Positions 41,681-51,043 of a DNA stretch of 64,000 nucleotides are shown here, piece by piece. The first letter of the stretch is position 1. The number at the start of each line of letters is the position of its first letter. The stretch covers positions 372,001 through 436,000 of the forward strand of contig NZ_JBNAGA010000001.1 in the NCBI RefSeq assembly GCF_049800955.1. Reading direction: 5' to 3'. The notes beneath the pieces are model-generated. The model was not told where the DNA came from, searched no databases, and saw only the letters and a program-made list of their open reading frames with translations. A program made the translations under genes and the position numbers. Source of the DNA: JAKVBH01 sp049800955. GTDB lineage: Bacteria > Pseudomonadota > Alphaproteobacteria > Rhodobacterales > Rhodobacteraceae.

Positions 41681-43573
41681 ATGACCTTTGCGTCCATGGC
41701 CGATCGGGATGCCATCGAGAACGAAATGCCATGGGGCGAGCGGGTTTTGCCCCAAACGCTGCATGCCTTGCTTGCCGGGACGGCGGAAAAGTTTCCGGAC
41801 CGTCCGGCCGTCACGTATCAGATGTTTTCTGGCCCCAAAGAGAAGGCCGAGACGTTAAGCTGGCGTGAGTTGCACGGCAAAACATGTCAGGCGGCGAACA
41901 TGTTCCGCGCGATGGGTGTGCAGGAAACGGACGTCGTGGCGTATATCCTGCCCAACGCTAATGAGACCTTGTTCACTTTGATGGGCGGGGCAATTGCGGG
42001 CATCGTCAATCCGATCAATCCGCTGCTCGAGCCTGAGCAGATCGCGGCCATCTTGCGAGAGACGAAGGCCAAGGTTGTCGTCACGCTCAAGGCTTTTCCA
42101 AAAACGGATGTGGCGCAAAAGGTGGCCGAAGCGGTGCGCCATGCGCCCGGCGTTCATACCGTGCTCGAGATTGACCTTCTGCGCTATCTCACGCCGCCCA
42201 AAAAGTGGATTGTGCCGCTGATCCGGCCGAAAAATCCGACCGGGCATCATGCGAACGTCAAGGATTTCGTCGCCGAGATGAGCCGTCATCCGACGACCCT
42301 GAGCTTCGATGACAGCGAGGGCGACCGCGTGGCCGCCTATTTTCACACCGGCGGCACAACCGGCATGCCCAAGGTCGCTCAGCACAAATATTCCGGCATG
42401 GTCTACAACGGCTGGCTCGGCGAGCGGCTCCTGTTTGACGAAAAATCAGTCATCATGTGCCCGTTGCCCTTGTTTCACGTGTTTGCAGTACATGTGATCT
42501 TGATGGCCGCGCTCAGTTCGGGCGCCCATGTCGTCTTCCCGACGCCGCAGGGCTATCGCGGGGAGGGCGTGTTCGATAATTTCTGGAAGCTTGTCGAGCG
42601 CTACAAGGTGACGTTCATCATCACCGTGCCAACTGCTGTCTCGGCGCTCATGCAACGCCCCGTCGGGGACGCCGATATCTCCAGCGTACAAGCCACGTTT
42701 TCCGGCTCTGCGCCGATGCCGATGGAGCTGTTCAAGCGCTTCAAGGAGGCCTGTGGCGTTGAGATCACCGAAGGATATGGGTTGACGGAGGCCACCTGTC
42801 TGGTGTCGTGCAACCCGCCGGAGGGTGAGAAGAAAGTGGGATCGGTGGGGATTCCTTTTCCCCATACAAAGGTTCAGATCCTGAAGAACAGCCCCCATGG
42901 TTTGGTGGGCTGTGAGGTCGACGAAGTCGGTGAGATCTGTATTTCGAACCCTGGCGTACTCTCGGGCGAGACCTATACGGAGACCGATAAGAACAAGGAT
43001 CTCTTCCATGCAGGTGAATACCTCAGGACAGGTGATCTGGGCCGCATTGATGCTGATGGATACCTCTGGATTACAGGCCGCGCGAAGGACCTGATTATCA
43101 GGGGCGGCCACAATATTGATCCTGCTGAAATCGAAGAGGCCCTGCTGACGCATCCGGCCGTGGCCTTCGCCGGCGCCATTGGCCAGCCAGATGCGCATTC
43201 GGGCGAGTTGCCGTGTGCCTTTGTGGAGCTTGTGGATGGCGGGAGTGTCACGGAAGAGGAGCTCTTGGAGCATTGCCGCATTCATGTGCATGAACGCGCC
43301 GCGCAGCCCAAACACATGACGATCCTCGATGAGTTGCCAAAGACGGCTGTCGGCAAGGTCTTCAAACCTGATCTGCGCAAGAATGCGATCACACGCGTCT
43401 ACAATGCAGCCCTGACAGAACGGGGGGTTAATGCGCAGGTTGTATCGGTGCTCGATGACAAGAAGCGCGGACTTGTGGCCCAGATCGCCAAGAACGGCGT
43501 TGTGCGCGATGAGGATGTTGCCCACACACTGGGTGCTTATACCCGTCCCTGGGAATGGGCGGATCAGAATTAA
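41681..43573 (+). CDS. Acyl-CoA synthetase (AMP-forming, FadD-like)
   Basis: 630-aa ANL-superfamily enzyme. It has the P-loop-like AMP motif YFHTGGTTGMPK (A3), GYGLTEAT (A5), TGDLGRIDADGYLWITGRAKD (A7/A8) and the catalytic Lys in KTAVGKVFKPD (A10). It activates a carboxylic acid, probably fatty or aryl, to its CoA thioester. GGGGAGGAGATAGACCC is a strong ribosome-binding site. It is a single gene; the exact acid is unknown. Confidence 0.9.
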   Translation: MTFASMADRDAIENEMPWGERVLPQTLHALLAGTAEKFPDRPAVTYQMFSGPKEKAETLSWRELHGKTCQAANMFRAMGVQETDVVAYILPNANETLFTLMGGAIAGIVNPINPLLEPEQIAAILRETKAKVVVTLKAFPKTDVAQKVAEAVRHAPGVHTVLEIDLLRYLTPPKKWIVPLIRPKNPTGHHANVKDFVAEMSRHPTTLSFDDSEGDRVAAYFHTGGTTGMPKVAQHKYSGMVYNGWLGERLLFDEKSVIMCPLPLFHVFAVHVILMAALSSGAHVVFPTPQGYRGEGVFDNFWKLVERYKVTFIITVPTAVSALMQRPVGDADISSVQATFSGSAPMPMELFKRFKEACGVEITEGYGLTEATCLVSCNPPEGEKKVGSVGIPFPHTKVQILKNSPHGLVGCEVDEVGEICISNPGVLSGETYTETDKNKDLFHAGEYLRTGDLGRIDADGYLWITGRAKDLIIRGGHNIDPAEIEEALLTHPAVAFAGAIGQPDAHSGELPCAFVELVDGGSVTEEELLEHCRIHVHERAAQPKHMTILDELPKTAVGKVFKPDLRKNAITRVYNAALTERGVNAQVVSVLDDKKRGLVAQIAKNGVVRDEDVAHTLGAYTRPWEWADQN

Positions 43574-43593
43574 ACGGCCCCTCTAAAACAGTG

Positions 43594-43627
43594 CGGGCGC
43601 AGAAGGCCTCCCGTCCTTCCGCGCCCG
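43594..43627 (+). terminator. Hairpin behind the acyl-CoA synthetase gene
   Basis: CGGGCGCAGAAGG (43594-43606) pairs with CCTTCCGCGCCCG (43615-43627) with one mismatch and an 8-nt loop. There is no T run, so it may be an mRNA-stabilising or Rho-linked structure. Confidence 0.5.
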
Positions 43628-43675
43628 ACGTGCGACTGTCCCCCGATGTGATCGGTGTCGCAGAGCTCCCGTACC

Positions 43676-43785
43676 TTTGATCCGGTCCTGCCTTGCGCCT
43701 TCTGGGGAAGGGCTGGCGGGGGGATCACTCCGAAAGCTCAGACCCGGGCCTCCTTGCTGCCGTGTTCGGCAAGCCCCGGATCAAA
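43676..43785. ncRNA. Structured non-coding RNA candidate of unresolved identity
   Basis: Within a 526-bp gap (43574-44099) a perfect 10-bp terminal stem, TTTGATCCGG (43676-43685) with CCGGATCAAA (43776-43785), encloses further pairing: CTTGC (43692-43696) with GCAAG (43769-43773), and G/C-rich inner stems around a GAAA loop (43732-43735). Size (about 110-150 nt) and long-rod shape suggest a housekeeping RNA such as 6S or SRP RNA. The SRP apical motif (GGAAGnnAGCAGCC) is not seen, and I could not confirm 6S. Strand undetermined. Confidence 0.45.
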
Positions 43786-44099
43786 TTATGTTTCCCCGCA
43801 GCGTTCATAGGCCCATGAGGAGAAAGATAGGGCAAGAGCAGCGTTCCTCACAAATCTTGTCACTCCAAACCCGCCAAGACACGCGAACCGGAACGATACT
43901 CTTGCCACATGCAGAAAAAGGCTTCGGCGACCTCGCTCAGTAAAGAAGCACAATTAAAGTGGCCCTCTACTCCCACCAGCCGTAGCTTACACAGTGTGCT
44001 GCGCAACCAGTTTCTGCACAAATGCGGTATGCCGCAGACTCCACTACTTGCCAAACGATGCTTTCTCAGTGAGGGTGTAGAAAAACTACTGGTTCAACA
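43786..44099. other. Non-coding upstream region of the LysR gene
   Basis: About 310 bp between the RNA candidate and the LysR start; no convincing gene. AT content rises near 43930-44000 and a LysR promoter is expected here. No clear T-N11-A box was chosen. Confidence 0.4.
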
Positions 44100-44945
44100 A
44101 TGCGGCTTCCAAATCTCAACGCGGTCAAGGCATTTGAGTCGGCTGGACGACACGGCTCCTTCAGCGCAGCAGCGAGCGAATTGCATGTCACGCAAGGCGC
44201 CGTGGCCCAACAGGTGCGTAAGCTGGAAGCCGAATTGGGCGTGGTGCTGTTCAAACGAGAGCCGCGCGGATTGAGGCTCACGGAGGCTGGCCAGCGCTAC
44301 CATGTGGTCGTCAACCGGGTGTTTCGGGATCTCGACGTCGCAACGCGAGCCTTCTCACCGCGATCGGTTGGCCTGCGCATAACCTTGCCTTCAACGCTGG
44401 CCTCCCGCTGGATCCTCATGCGCCTGGGATTGTTGAGAAATGCCATTGAAGGCCAGACCATCGCTCTGGATGTTGCCGATGCAGACACCAGTCTGTTTGA
44501 TAGTGAAACCGACATGGTGATCCACCATGGCATAGCGCCAAACGACACCAGATTGTCTGTCACAAAGCTTTGCGATGAAAACCTCGTGGCGGTCGCGTCT
44601 CCGTCATTGATGGATGTGAAACCCGTCAATGATCTGCAAGAGCTATCCGGGACGATGCTGCTGGAGGACAATCACAACCGCTGGTCACGCATTTTCGGAG
44701 ACAACCAGCCGCGCTTGGAGCTGGGGCAATCCTCCCTTGCGTTGAACGCGGCAGAGGCCGGGCAAGGCGTCGCCCTGGCGCCCTTTATTCTCGCAATGGA
44801 TGCCATCGGCATCAACAGATTGAAGGTTCTGTGGCGCGATGTGGCACAAAGCGATCGAGGATATTTTGCGGTTACCTTGAAGAAGCATGAGCAGAAGCTG
44901 AAACCGCTGGTCGGTGTCCTGCGACAGGAAGCGCAACTGCTTTGA
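44100..44945 (+). CDS. LysR-family regulator (GcvA-like)
   Basis: 281-aa LysR protein. The winged HTH is LNAVKAFESAGRHGSFSAAA (about 6-25) plus LHVTQGAVAQQVRKLE, followed by a type 2 periplasmic-binding effector domain. The HTH resembles GcvA/AmpR-like regulators. The start codon at 44100 has no strong ribosome-binding site. The neighbouring target gene is unclear because the downstream genes are convergent. Confidence 0.87.
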   Translation: MRLPNLNAVKAFESAGRHGSFSAAASELHVTQGAVAQQVRKLEAELGVVLFKREPRGLRLTEAGQRYHVVVNRVFRDLDVATRAFSPRSVGLRITLPSTLASRWILMRLGLLRNAIEGQTIALDVADADTSLFDSETDMVIHHGIAPNDTRLSVTKLCDENLVAVASPSLMDVKPVNDLQELSGTMLLEDNHNRWSRIFGDNQPRLELGQSSLALNAAEAGQGVALAPFILAMDAIGINRLKVLWRDVAQSDRGYFAVTLKKHEQKLKPLVGVLRQEAQLL

Positions 44946-44948
44946 GGC

Positions 44949-45317
44949 TCAAGCCTTGTGTTGCTCCAGAACATCAAGCGGCACAATCTCCAACGCGCGC
45001 TGGTGCGTCGCGGCCAGATTTACCTTTGGCGCGCATCCCTCTTCATGGGCTTGCAAGAACCGGCCCGCGCAAAGGCACCAGTGATCGCCCGGCTTGAGCC
45101 CGGCAAAACGAAACTCGGGGCGCGGTGTCGACAGGTCGTTGCCGACATATTTCGAAAACGCCAGAAATTCCGCTGTCATAATCGCGCAAACGGTATGGCT
45201 GCCTTGATCGGCATCGCAGGTGTTGCAGTGACCGTCTCGAAAGAAGCCTGTGACGGGATCCGTCGAACAAGGTGAGAGGGCATCTCCCATGACATTAATC
45301 TCGGGGTCCTTTTGCAT
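44949..45317 (-). CDS. DUF2237 family protein
   Basis: 122-aa cysteine-containing protein with the DUF2237 pattern: NVMGDALSPCSTDPVTGFFRDG, CNTCDADQGSHTVCA and PGDHWCLCAGRF. Function unknown. AAGGATGCGTC precedes the ATG at 45317. It sits 10 bp behind the serine hydrolase gene and is probably co-transcribed with it. Confidence 0.87.
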   Translation of the reverse strand: MQKDPEINVMGDALSPCSTDPVTGFFRDGHCNTCDADQGSHTVCAIMTAEFLAFSKYVGNDLSTPRPEFRFAGLKPGDHWCLCAGRFLQAHEEGCAPKVNLAATHQRALEIVPLDVLEQHKA

Positions 45318-45327
45318 GACGCATCCT

Positions 45328-46503
45328 TCAGTCTTTGGTCTCAAGTGATGTAGCGATCTTGCGGAACATCTCAATGTTCGCGGCGTCGATACCTGCGTCC
45401 CGAAACGCCCTGTCCGCGGCATTTGAAGCAATGACGATACCGCGGGTTTGATCAATCCAGACATACTGGCCGTAGATGCCGCGCGCGGCGACCTCGCCGG
45501 GGCGGGCACCGAGCGGGATCCACCAGTGGTATCCAAAGCCCTTCTGGCCCGGCGGCGTGGGTGCAGAGGCTTCGATGGACTGGGCGATCCAATCGGCCGG
45601 GACCAACGGTTCGCCGCGCCACTTGCCCTCTTGCGCGATCAGCAACCCCATGCGCGCATAGTCCCGCGTTGTCATGTTCAACCCACCAAGGACAAATGCC
45701 ACCCCTTCACCATCGGTGAGATAGTAGGGCTCAGCCTCCAGCCCCATGGGCTGAAAGAGGCGTTCCGAAAGCAGCTCCGGGATCGTGCGGCCCGTCGCGG
45801 AGCGAATGACCTGGCCCACAACATGGGTGTCGATGGAGGTATATTGCCAGCTTTCGCCGGGTGCGGCGCGCCGCTCCGTCAGCCCTTGGGCAAAGCCGTC
45901 AAGTGTGCCCCCAAGGGCAATCGCCCGCCCCATGCGGTTGATGTCGCTGTTGCGGTCGAGGTAATCTTCATCAAACGCCACGCCAGACATCATCTGCAAG
46001 GTCTGTCGCAGCGTGACACCGTCGTAGGCGGAGCTTTGGTGGCCGGGGATATAGTCGCTCACAGCGACATCGATGGAGGGGATCACACCTTCAGCCAGCA
46101 ATTGCCCCAGCAAAAGCGAGAGCCAGCTTTTCGCCACAGACCACGAAATGCGCCTGTCATCAGGCCCGGTGCCGAGGTGATAGCTTTCATGGACAAGCTG
46201 GCCCCCCTGCAACACGACGAGCGATGTCACGCTTCGCTCCGTGATCCATTCCTGCACGCCCTCGGGCAGGGGCATTTGCGGCCCCTCGGGTAGCTCAAAA
46301 ATTGGCGCATCTTCCAGTGGGACCGGTTTGGTCAAAAAGGCCCGGTCCATATGGGAGAAATTCTCCACAATCCGATCCGCATCGAAGAGCGAATTGACCG
46401 CCATCAGGCGGGTGATGTCGTCCTTTTTCCACAGCGCAACCGCAGCCATGGCCAGCGCCAGCAGCAGGCTGACCCGCAAGAGCCCTTTGAGAACGCCGCG
46501 CAT
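45328..46503 (-). CDS. Serine hydrolase of the beta-lactamase class C / EstB family, membrane-anchored
   Basis: 391-aa protein with an N-terminal membrane anchor (about 5-25) and a penicillin-binding-like domain. The catalytic Ser-x-x-Lys is in ISWSVAKSW (about 119-127), with a Tyr-x-x motif (QYTSID) and a C-terminal block IYGQYVW. Likely a periplasmic esterase or peptidase; substrate unknown. The ATG at 46503 has AAAGGACAACATC in front; an extension upstream is open but improbable. Confidence 0.83.
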   Translation of the reverse strand: MRGVLKGLLRVSLLLALAMAAVALWKKDDITRLMAVNSLFDADRIVENFSHMDRAFLTKPVPLEDAPIFELPEGPQMPLPEGVQEWITERSVTSLVVLQGGQLVHESYHLGTGPDDRRISWSVAKSWLSLLLGQLLAEGVIPSIDVAVSDYIPGHQSSAYDGVTLRQTLQMMSGVAFDEDYLDRNSDINRMGRAIALGGTLDGFAQGLTERRAAPGESWQYTSIDTHVVGQVIRSATGRTIPELLSERLFQPMGLEAEPYYLTDGEGVAFVLGGLNMTTRDYARMGLLIAQEGKWRGEPLVPADWIAQSIEASAPTPPGQKGFGYHWWIPLGARPGEVAARGIYGQYVWIDQTRGIVIASNAADRAFRDAGIDAANIEMFRKIATSLETKD

Positions 46504-46571
46504 GATGTTGTCCTTTCTCGTGCCGTAGCTGTTGGCTCGGACCGATCTTGATCGTGCTGCAGGCCAGCGTA

Positions 46572-47609
46572 TCAAGGCAGCGTGACCGGGCCGATCCACT
46601 TGATCCATCTGCCGTGAAAATCGACACGCGCCAGAGCCAGATCATGATCGCCCGGCCAGAGCTTCAGGGTCAACGCCGCGCCATCTTGTGAGGCGTCTGC
46701 CTCCATTCGAACCCATGCGAGAGGGCTGTGATCGCTGGCGCTTTGCCCCGCGCGCTCAATCAGTGCCTGACCTTCCGCGCGCCGAGCCTCCGGGAGGTAC
46801 TGCCACGCAATTGTTGAATACACGAAGCGCAGCTGGCCGGGTGTCGGTGTGAGGCGATCGGGCAGCCAGTCAATGGCATCCGCTCGGTCCACTGGAGCCG
46901 GGGGCAAGGCAATCGCTGCGCGGGTGCGCGCCATACGATCCGCCTGATCCGGCCAGAGATAGGCAAGCAGGCGCAGCGCGTCGTCCGGTTCTGCAGGGTT
47001 CAGCGGGTTGAGATCAACGCCGCGCCGCTCCGCCACCTGCACATTTGCGGGTTTGGGGCATGGTCCCGACCATTCCGGCGTGAGGCGCACATCGCTCTCG
47101 GGCCCAAAACACTCCAGACCGGTGCGCAGTTGAAACTGATCGAAATTCAGGTTCAAACCGCCGCTTGCACCAACCTCGGACAGGCGCAGCGGCATGTCAA
47201 ACCGAGCGGCCAGCATATGAGCGACCGGGATAAGCGCTGTCGCGCGCCGGACCTCGTTAGTCTGCGGAGGGCTTTCGATCCAGTCGAGCAGGAAATCCGC
47301 GTGCGCCTGCAGCGCCGATGTGACTGCGCGCCAAAGCGCCTCGTCCGCGACCTCCTCTGGCGGATAACATGCGGCAAGAGCCGGGGCCTGTTCGGTCAGC
47401 ACCAGAGCGTGCAGCCCGCCGGCAATACGCAAGGGCAGGGAGATGGACTTCGGGCCAATATCTCCCTGCCAATTGTTGGCGCGGTCAGCAACAGTGCCTG
47501 CATCCGGCCAGTGTTTGGCGCAGAGCGACATCAGGCGGCCCATGAACGGCGATTCCAGCCCGGTACAATGGCCAGCCTGTTCAGCAAAGGCTTCCCGCAG
47601 CCCGTTCAC
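46572..47609 (-). CDS. DUF2332 family protein
   Basis: 345-aa protein of the DUF2332 family, recognised by the central VGASGGLNLNFDQF and the following RRGVDLNPLNP. The glycine-rich stretch looks like a degenerate SAM/Rossmann motif, but function is unknown. It overlaps the pth stop by four bases, so it is translated with pth. Confidence 0.83.
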   Translation of the reverse strand: MNGLREAFAEQAGHCTGLESPFMGRLMSLCAKHWPDAGTVADRANNWQGDIGPKSISLPLRIAGGLHALVLTEQAPALAACYPPEEVADEALWRAVTSALQAHADFLLDWIESPPQTNEVRRATALIPVAHMLAARFDMPLRLSEVGASGGLNLNFDQFQLRTGLECFGPESDVRLTPEWSGPCPKPANVQVAERRGVDLNPLNPAEPDDALRLLAYLWPDQADRMARTRAAIALPPAPVDRADAIDWLPDRLTPTPGQLRFVYSTIAWQYLPEARRAEGQALIERAGQSASDHSPLAWVRMEADASQDGAALTLKLWPGDHDLALARVDFHGRWIKWIGPVTLP

Positions 47610-48313
47610 TTGAACTTGTCCATCAGCTTTTGCAGGGGCGAGCGGGCGGGCGCCTCCTCACTTGTCTTGTCCTCAACGCGCGTTGAGGACGCAGCATCGG
47701 CCTGTTTCTTGGCCTCTGCCTTGGCTGTGGTATTCGAACTGCGCGGAGGGGCGACGCGCAGGGCGACGGCATTCTGGAATTTGCCGTTATCGCCCTCTGC
47801 CAAATGCGCGGCCCCATCTGAAATTCCATCCAGAAGCGGCAAAAGCCAGTCGTCATCGGCGCGGGGAAAGTCGTGCAGCACGTAGCCGGGCACGGCCTCT
47901 TTGCGTCCGGGGTGGCCGATGCCGAGGCGCACGCGTCGGTAGCTCTCGCCGATATGGCCATGGATTGAGCGCAGCCCATTGTGCCCGGCGTGACCACCGC
48001 CAGACTTCACCCGGCATTTCCCCGGTGCCAGATCAAGCTCGTCATGAAAGACGGTCACATCATCGGAGCTGAGTTTGTAGAACCGCATCATCTCGCCCAC
48101 AGCCTGGCCGGAGCGGTTCATGAAGGTTTCGGGTTTGAGCAAGAGGACCTTTTGGCGTCCCAAACGCCCTTCGCTGACCTGACCCTGAAATTTCGCGCGC
48201 CATGGGGCAAAGCCGTGATCTTGGGCGATCCGGTCCAGGGCCATAAAGCCGATATTGTGCCGGTTGCGCGCGTATTTGCCGCCGGGATTGCCGAGGCCTA
48301 CGAAGATGATCAT
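47606..48313 (-). CDS. pth: Peptidyl-tRNA hydrolase
   Basis: 235-aa Pth. Conserved GLGNPGGKYARNRHNIGF with catalytic His19 and Asn20, KPETFMNRSG, and DELDLAPGKCRVKSGGGHAGHNG. It recycles peptidyl-tRNA. The C-terminal 45 residues are a Lys/Ala/Ser-rich tail (TTAKAEAKKQADAASS), longer than in E. coli but common in this family. AAGGAGGGCACC precedes the ATG at 48313. It lies 146 bp behind rplY with a terminator between. Confidence 0.96.
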   Translation of the reverse strand: MIIFVGLGNPGGKYARNRHNIGFMALDRIAQDHGFAPWRAKFQGQVSEGRLGRQKVLLLKPETFMNRSGQAVGEMMRFYKLSSDDVTVFHDELDLAPGKCRVKSGGGHAGHNGLRSIHGHIGESYRRVRLGIGHPGRKEAVPGYVLHDFPRADDDWLLPLLDGISDGAAHLAEGDNGKFQNAVALRVAPPRSSNTTAKAEAKKQADAASSTRVEDKTSEEAPARSPLQKLMDKFK

Positions 48314-48391
48314 GGTGCCCTCCTTGCTGTGCAAGGGATGCGGGATTGTGCGGGCAGGTGCAAGAGGCAGGCACGCAGCGGGCGACGCCTC

Positions 48392-48431
48392 AAAAGAAAA
48401 GCGCCCCGGTCCTGCTCGAGAACCGGGGCGC
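48392..48431 (-). terminator. Strong terminator behind rplY
   Basis: GCGCCCCGGT (48401-48410) and ACCGGGGCGC (48422-48431), an 11-nt loop, followed on the leftward strand by TTTTCTTTT. It would reduce transcription from rplY into pth. Confidence 0.85.
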
Positions 48432-48458
48432 TTCTATCTCAAGATCGCAACTGCGATC

Positions 48459-49106
48459 TTATTCTTCTGTGGCTTCTGCCGCGTCATCCGCCGCAGCCTC
48501 GTCGCCGTCGCCTTCTTCGTTCTCAGCCGATTTCAGGCCGGAAGGCGCGGAGATATTGGCAATCACGAAGTCACGATCAATCGTCGGCGTCGCGCCGGCG
48601 GGCAGCTCAACGCTGGAGATCGTGATTGTGTCGCCGACATTGAGGCCGTCGAGATCAACTGTGATCTTCTCGGGGATGTCACCGGCGGTCACAACAAGCT
48701 CAACCTCGGGGCGGACAACCGTCAGAACGCCGCCTTTCTTGATGCCCGGTGCGATGTCCTCGTTGAGGAATTCGACGGGGATGAAGAGATTGACCTTCGA
48801 TGTCCGACGCAGGCGCATGAGGTCCACGTGTGTGGGCAAGTCTTTGACAACATCGCGCTGCACGTCGCGGCAGATAACGCGCACGTCCTCGTGGCCTTCG
48901 ACCTTCAGGTTGAAGAGCGTCGACTTGAAGCGACCGCTTTTCAGGCGCTTGAACAGCTCGTTGAAGGGAAGGTTGATCGGAAGCGGGTCTGCTTCGCCAC
49001 CAAAAACAATACCAGGAACGAGGCCATCGCGGCGCGCTTGACGAGCGGCGCCCTTGCCTGTCCCCGTACGTTCCTGGGCGTGAAGATCAGGGATCTCACC
49101 AGCCAT
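48459..49106 (-). CDS. rplY: 50S ribosomal protein L25/general stress protein Ctc
   Basis: 215-aa CTC-type L25. An N-terminal 5S rRNA-binding domain (about 5-95, LHAQERTGTGKGAARQARRDG) is followed by the TL5-like beta domain and a very acidic Glu/Asp/Ala-rich tail (about 195-215). It binds 5S rRNA in the large subunit. The start at 49106 gives the usual length. Confidence 0.96.
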   Translation of the reverse strand: MAGEIPDLHAQERTGTGKGAARQARRDGLVPGIVFGGEADPLPINLPFNELFKRLKSGRFKSTLFNLKVEGHEDVRVICRDVQRDVVKDLPTHVDLMRLRRTSKVNLFIPVEFLNEDIAPGIKKGGVLTVVRPEVELVVTAGDIPEKITVDLDGLNVGDTITISSVELPAGATPTIDRDFVIANISAPSGLKSAENEEGDGDEAAADDAAEATEE

Positions 49107-49288
49107 TTTGAAACTCCATATGTTTAGATGCGCAGGGATCCTCCAAGGCTGTATCCCCGCTACGAGCCGCGCGCATACGCCAGCCTGCGCACCTTTGCAA
49201 GGTGTGTGTGTGCAAACGGCTCGATTTTCTCATCGCAAGCGCGTCTGCCCCTATTGTGGGGCAGGGCAAAAACTGGCACCGCTGCGAG

Positions 49289-50446
49289 ATGATTTCTCGC
49301 GATGACATACGCGCGGCTCGCGCCACCTTGGCCGCCTTCATGGTCAATGGATTTGCCTGGGGCGGCTTTGCGGGGCAAGTGCCTTTGATCAAGGCCCGGA
49401 TCGGGGCGGGGGATGCGGATTTTGGTCTTGCCATGTTCGTGGCCGCTATCGGCGCTGTCGCCGCCATGTGGCTTGCGCCACGGTTCGACGCCCGTTTTGG
49501 CGCGCGTGCCATGTTGGTTCTGGCGCTCTTGCTGGCGGGGTCTTTTCTGTTGCCGGGGATTGTTTTGTCCGTCTGGGTGTTTGCGCTGGCCATGATGCTG
49601 TGTTCGGCGACCTCCGGCTCGCTGGACGTGATCATGAACGCGCGCCTGTCCTCCATCGAGGCCGAGCGCAAGCGCCCCTTGATGAACTTTGCTCATGCGA
49701 TGTTCAGCTTTGCCTATGCGTTCGCGGCTCTGGTTGCCGGGTTTGCGCGGGAAGCTGGCTGGCCTCCCGTTCTGATCTTCGGGTTTCTGGGCGTTTTGTC
49801 CTGCCTGCTGTGCTACATCGTGGCGCAGGATCGGATGCGCGACAGCCATGGGGAGGATGAAGGCGCTGCGCGTGCGCCATCCGCACTTTTGTGGCTGGGA
49901 GGCGTTGTCATCCTTGTGGCATTCATGTCCGAGCAGGCGACCGAAGGTTGGTCGGCGTTGCATCTGGAACGCAATCTGGGGGCAGGCGCGGCGGAAGGGG
50001 CCTTTGGCCCTGCAATCCTCGGTTTGACCATGGGCATAGGCCGCATGACCGGTCAGGCCGTTGTCCAGAGGCTCGCCCCTTTGAGTGTCATTGCTGTCAC
50101 TGCGGCAATGTCTGCCCTCGGCGCTTTTATTGCCGCGTCTGCCAGCAGCCTGAACATGGCCTATCTGGGCTTCGCCCTGCTGGGCGGCGGGATCTCGGTG
50201 ATCGCGCCCATGGCCTACGCTTACGTGGGAACACGGGTCTCCGAGCGCGCGCGCACCCATGCCATCGCCCGGATTTCCGTCATTGGATATGCAGGCTTTT
50301 TCATTGGCCCCCCGATGATGGGCCTTTTGGCGGAAGCGTTTGGTCTGGCGGCCTCCTTCAGCGTGATCGGATTGTGTCTGGCGGGCGTTCTGCTGGTCTT
50401 TGTGCCCGCGCTCTATCGGTATGACAGGAGGCAAGCTCATGCGTGA
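49289..50446 (+). CDS. MFS transporter (YbjJ/Bcr-like)
   Basis: 385-aa membrane protein with 12 helices, of the type found in putative sugar/drug MFS proteins similar to YbjJ. Motif A is weak (RFDARFGARAM). The ATG at 49289 is used because the frame upstream (to 49202) does not continue the helix pattern; the ribosome-binding site is weak. Its end overlaps the GNAT gene by eight bases. Substrate unknown. Confidence 0.83.
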   Translation: MISRDDIRAARATLAAFMVNGFAWGGFAGQVPLIKARIGAGDADFGLAMFVAAIGAVAAMWLAPRFDARFGARAMLVLALLLAGSFLLPGIVLSVWVFALAMMLCSATSGSLDVIMNARLSSIEAERKRPLMNFAHAMFSFAYAFAALVAGFAREAGWPPVLIFGFLGVLSCLLCYIVAQDRMRDSHGEDEGAARAPSALLWLGGVVILVAFMSEQATEGWSALHLERNLGAGAAEGAFGPAILGLTMGIGRMTGQAVVQRLAPLSVIAVTAAMSALGAFIAASASSLNMAYLGFALLGGGISVIAPMAYAYVGTRVSERARTHAIARISVIGYAGFFIGPPMMGLLAEAFGLAASFSVIGLCLAGVLLVFVPALYRYDRRQAHA

Positions 50447-51035
50447 CTCGACCTTTCTCGACGTGCCGGCGGGCCATATCGCGACCGTGGTGACGCATCT
50501 GGAGATGACGTCGCAGCCTGTGCCCGCACCGGAGGTCAGGGTGCCCTCAGGTCTGGAAATTGTTTTGATGGATGCGCCTGATTTGGCCCAGTACCGTGCG
50601 CTCTTCCGGGAAATTGGGGCGCAATGGCTCTGGAATTCGCGCCTCTGGATGGCGGATGAAAAGCTCAGTGCTTTGCTGACCCACCCTGAGGTGGAGCCAT
50701 GGGTTTTGCGCCGCGACGGGCGCGATGTCGGCGTGCTGGAGTTGGACTTTCGTCAAGCGGGCGCCTGTGAATTGGCGCTCTTTGGTTTGGCGCCTTCAGC
50801 CATTGGGCGCGGAGCCGGGCGCGCCTTGATATCATTTGGCATCAACCGCGCCTTTGCGCGCGATATCTCACGCTTCCATCTGCACACCTGCACGCTCGAT
50901 AGCCCACAAGCGCTCGGGTTTTATCGCCGGTCAGGATTTGCCCCGGTCCGGCAAGAGGTCGAGATCATGCCAGACCCGCGGCTGCATGGGCTGCTGCCGC
51001 GAGAGATGGCGCCTCATATCCCGATCACATCCTGA
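50439..51035 (+). CDS. GNAT-family N-acetyltransferase
   Basis: 198-aa GNAT protein. The core domain is roughly residues 40-180, with the acetyl-CoA pyrophosphate loop in GLAPSAIGRGAGRALI and a C-terminal LDSPQALGFYRRSGF block. Substrate unknown. AGGAGGCAAGCTC precedes the ATG at 50439, and it overlaps the MFS gene, suggesting co-expression. Confidence 0.85.
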   Translation: MRDSTFLDVPAGHIATVVTHLEMTSQPVPAPEVRVPSGLEIVLMDAPDLAQYRALFREIGAQWLWNSRLWMADEKLSALLTHPEVEPWVLRRDGRDVGVLELDFRQAGACELALFGLAPSAIGRGAGRALISFGINRAFARDISRFHLHTCTLDSPQALGFYRRSGFAPVRQEVEIMPDPRLHGLLPREMAPHIPITS

Positions 51036-51043
51036 GCTATGCG

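Noticed and set aside
43676..43785. Call as SRP (4.5S) RNA
   Set aside because: The conserved apical GGAAGnnAGCAGCC motif was not found on either strand; left as unresolved RNA.
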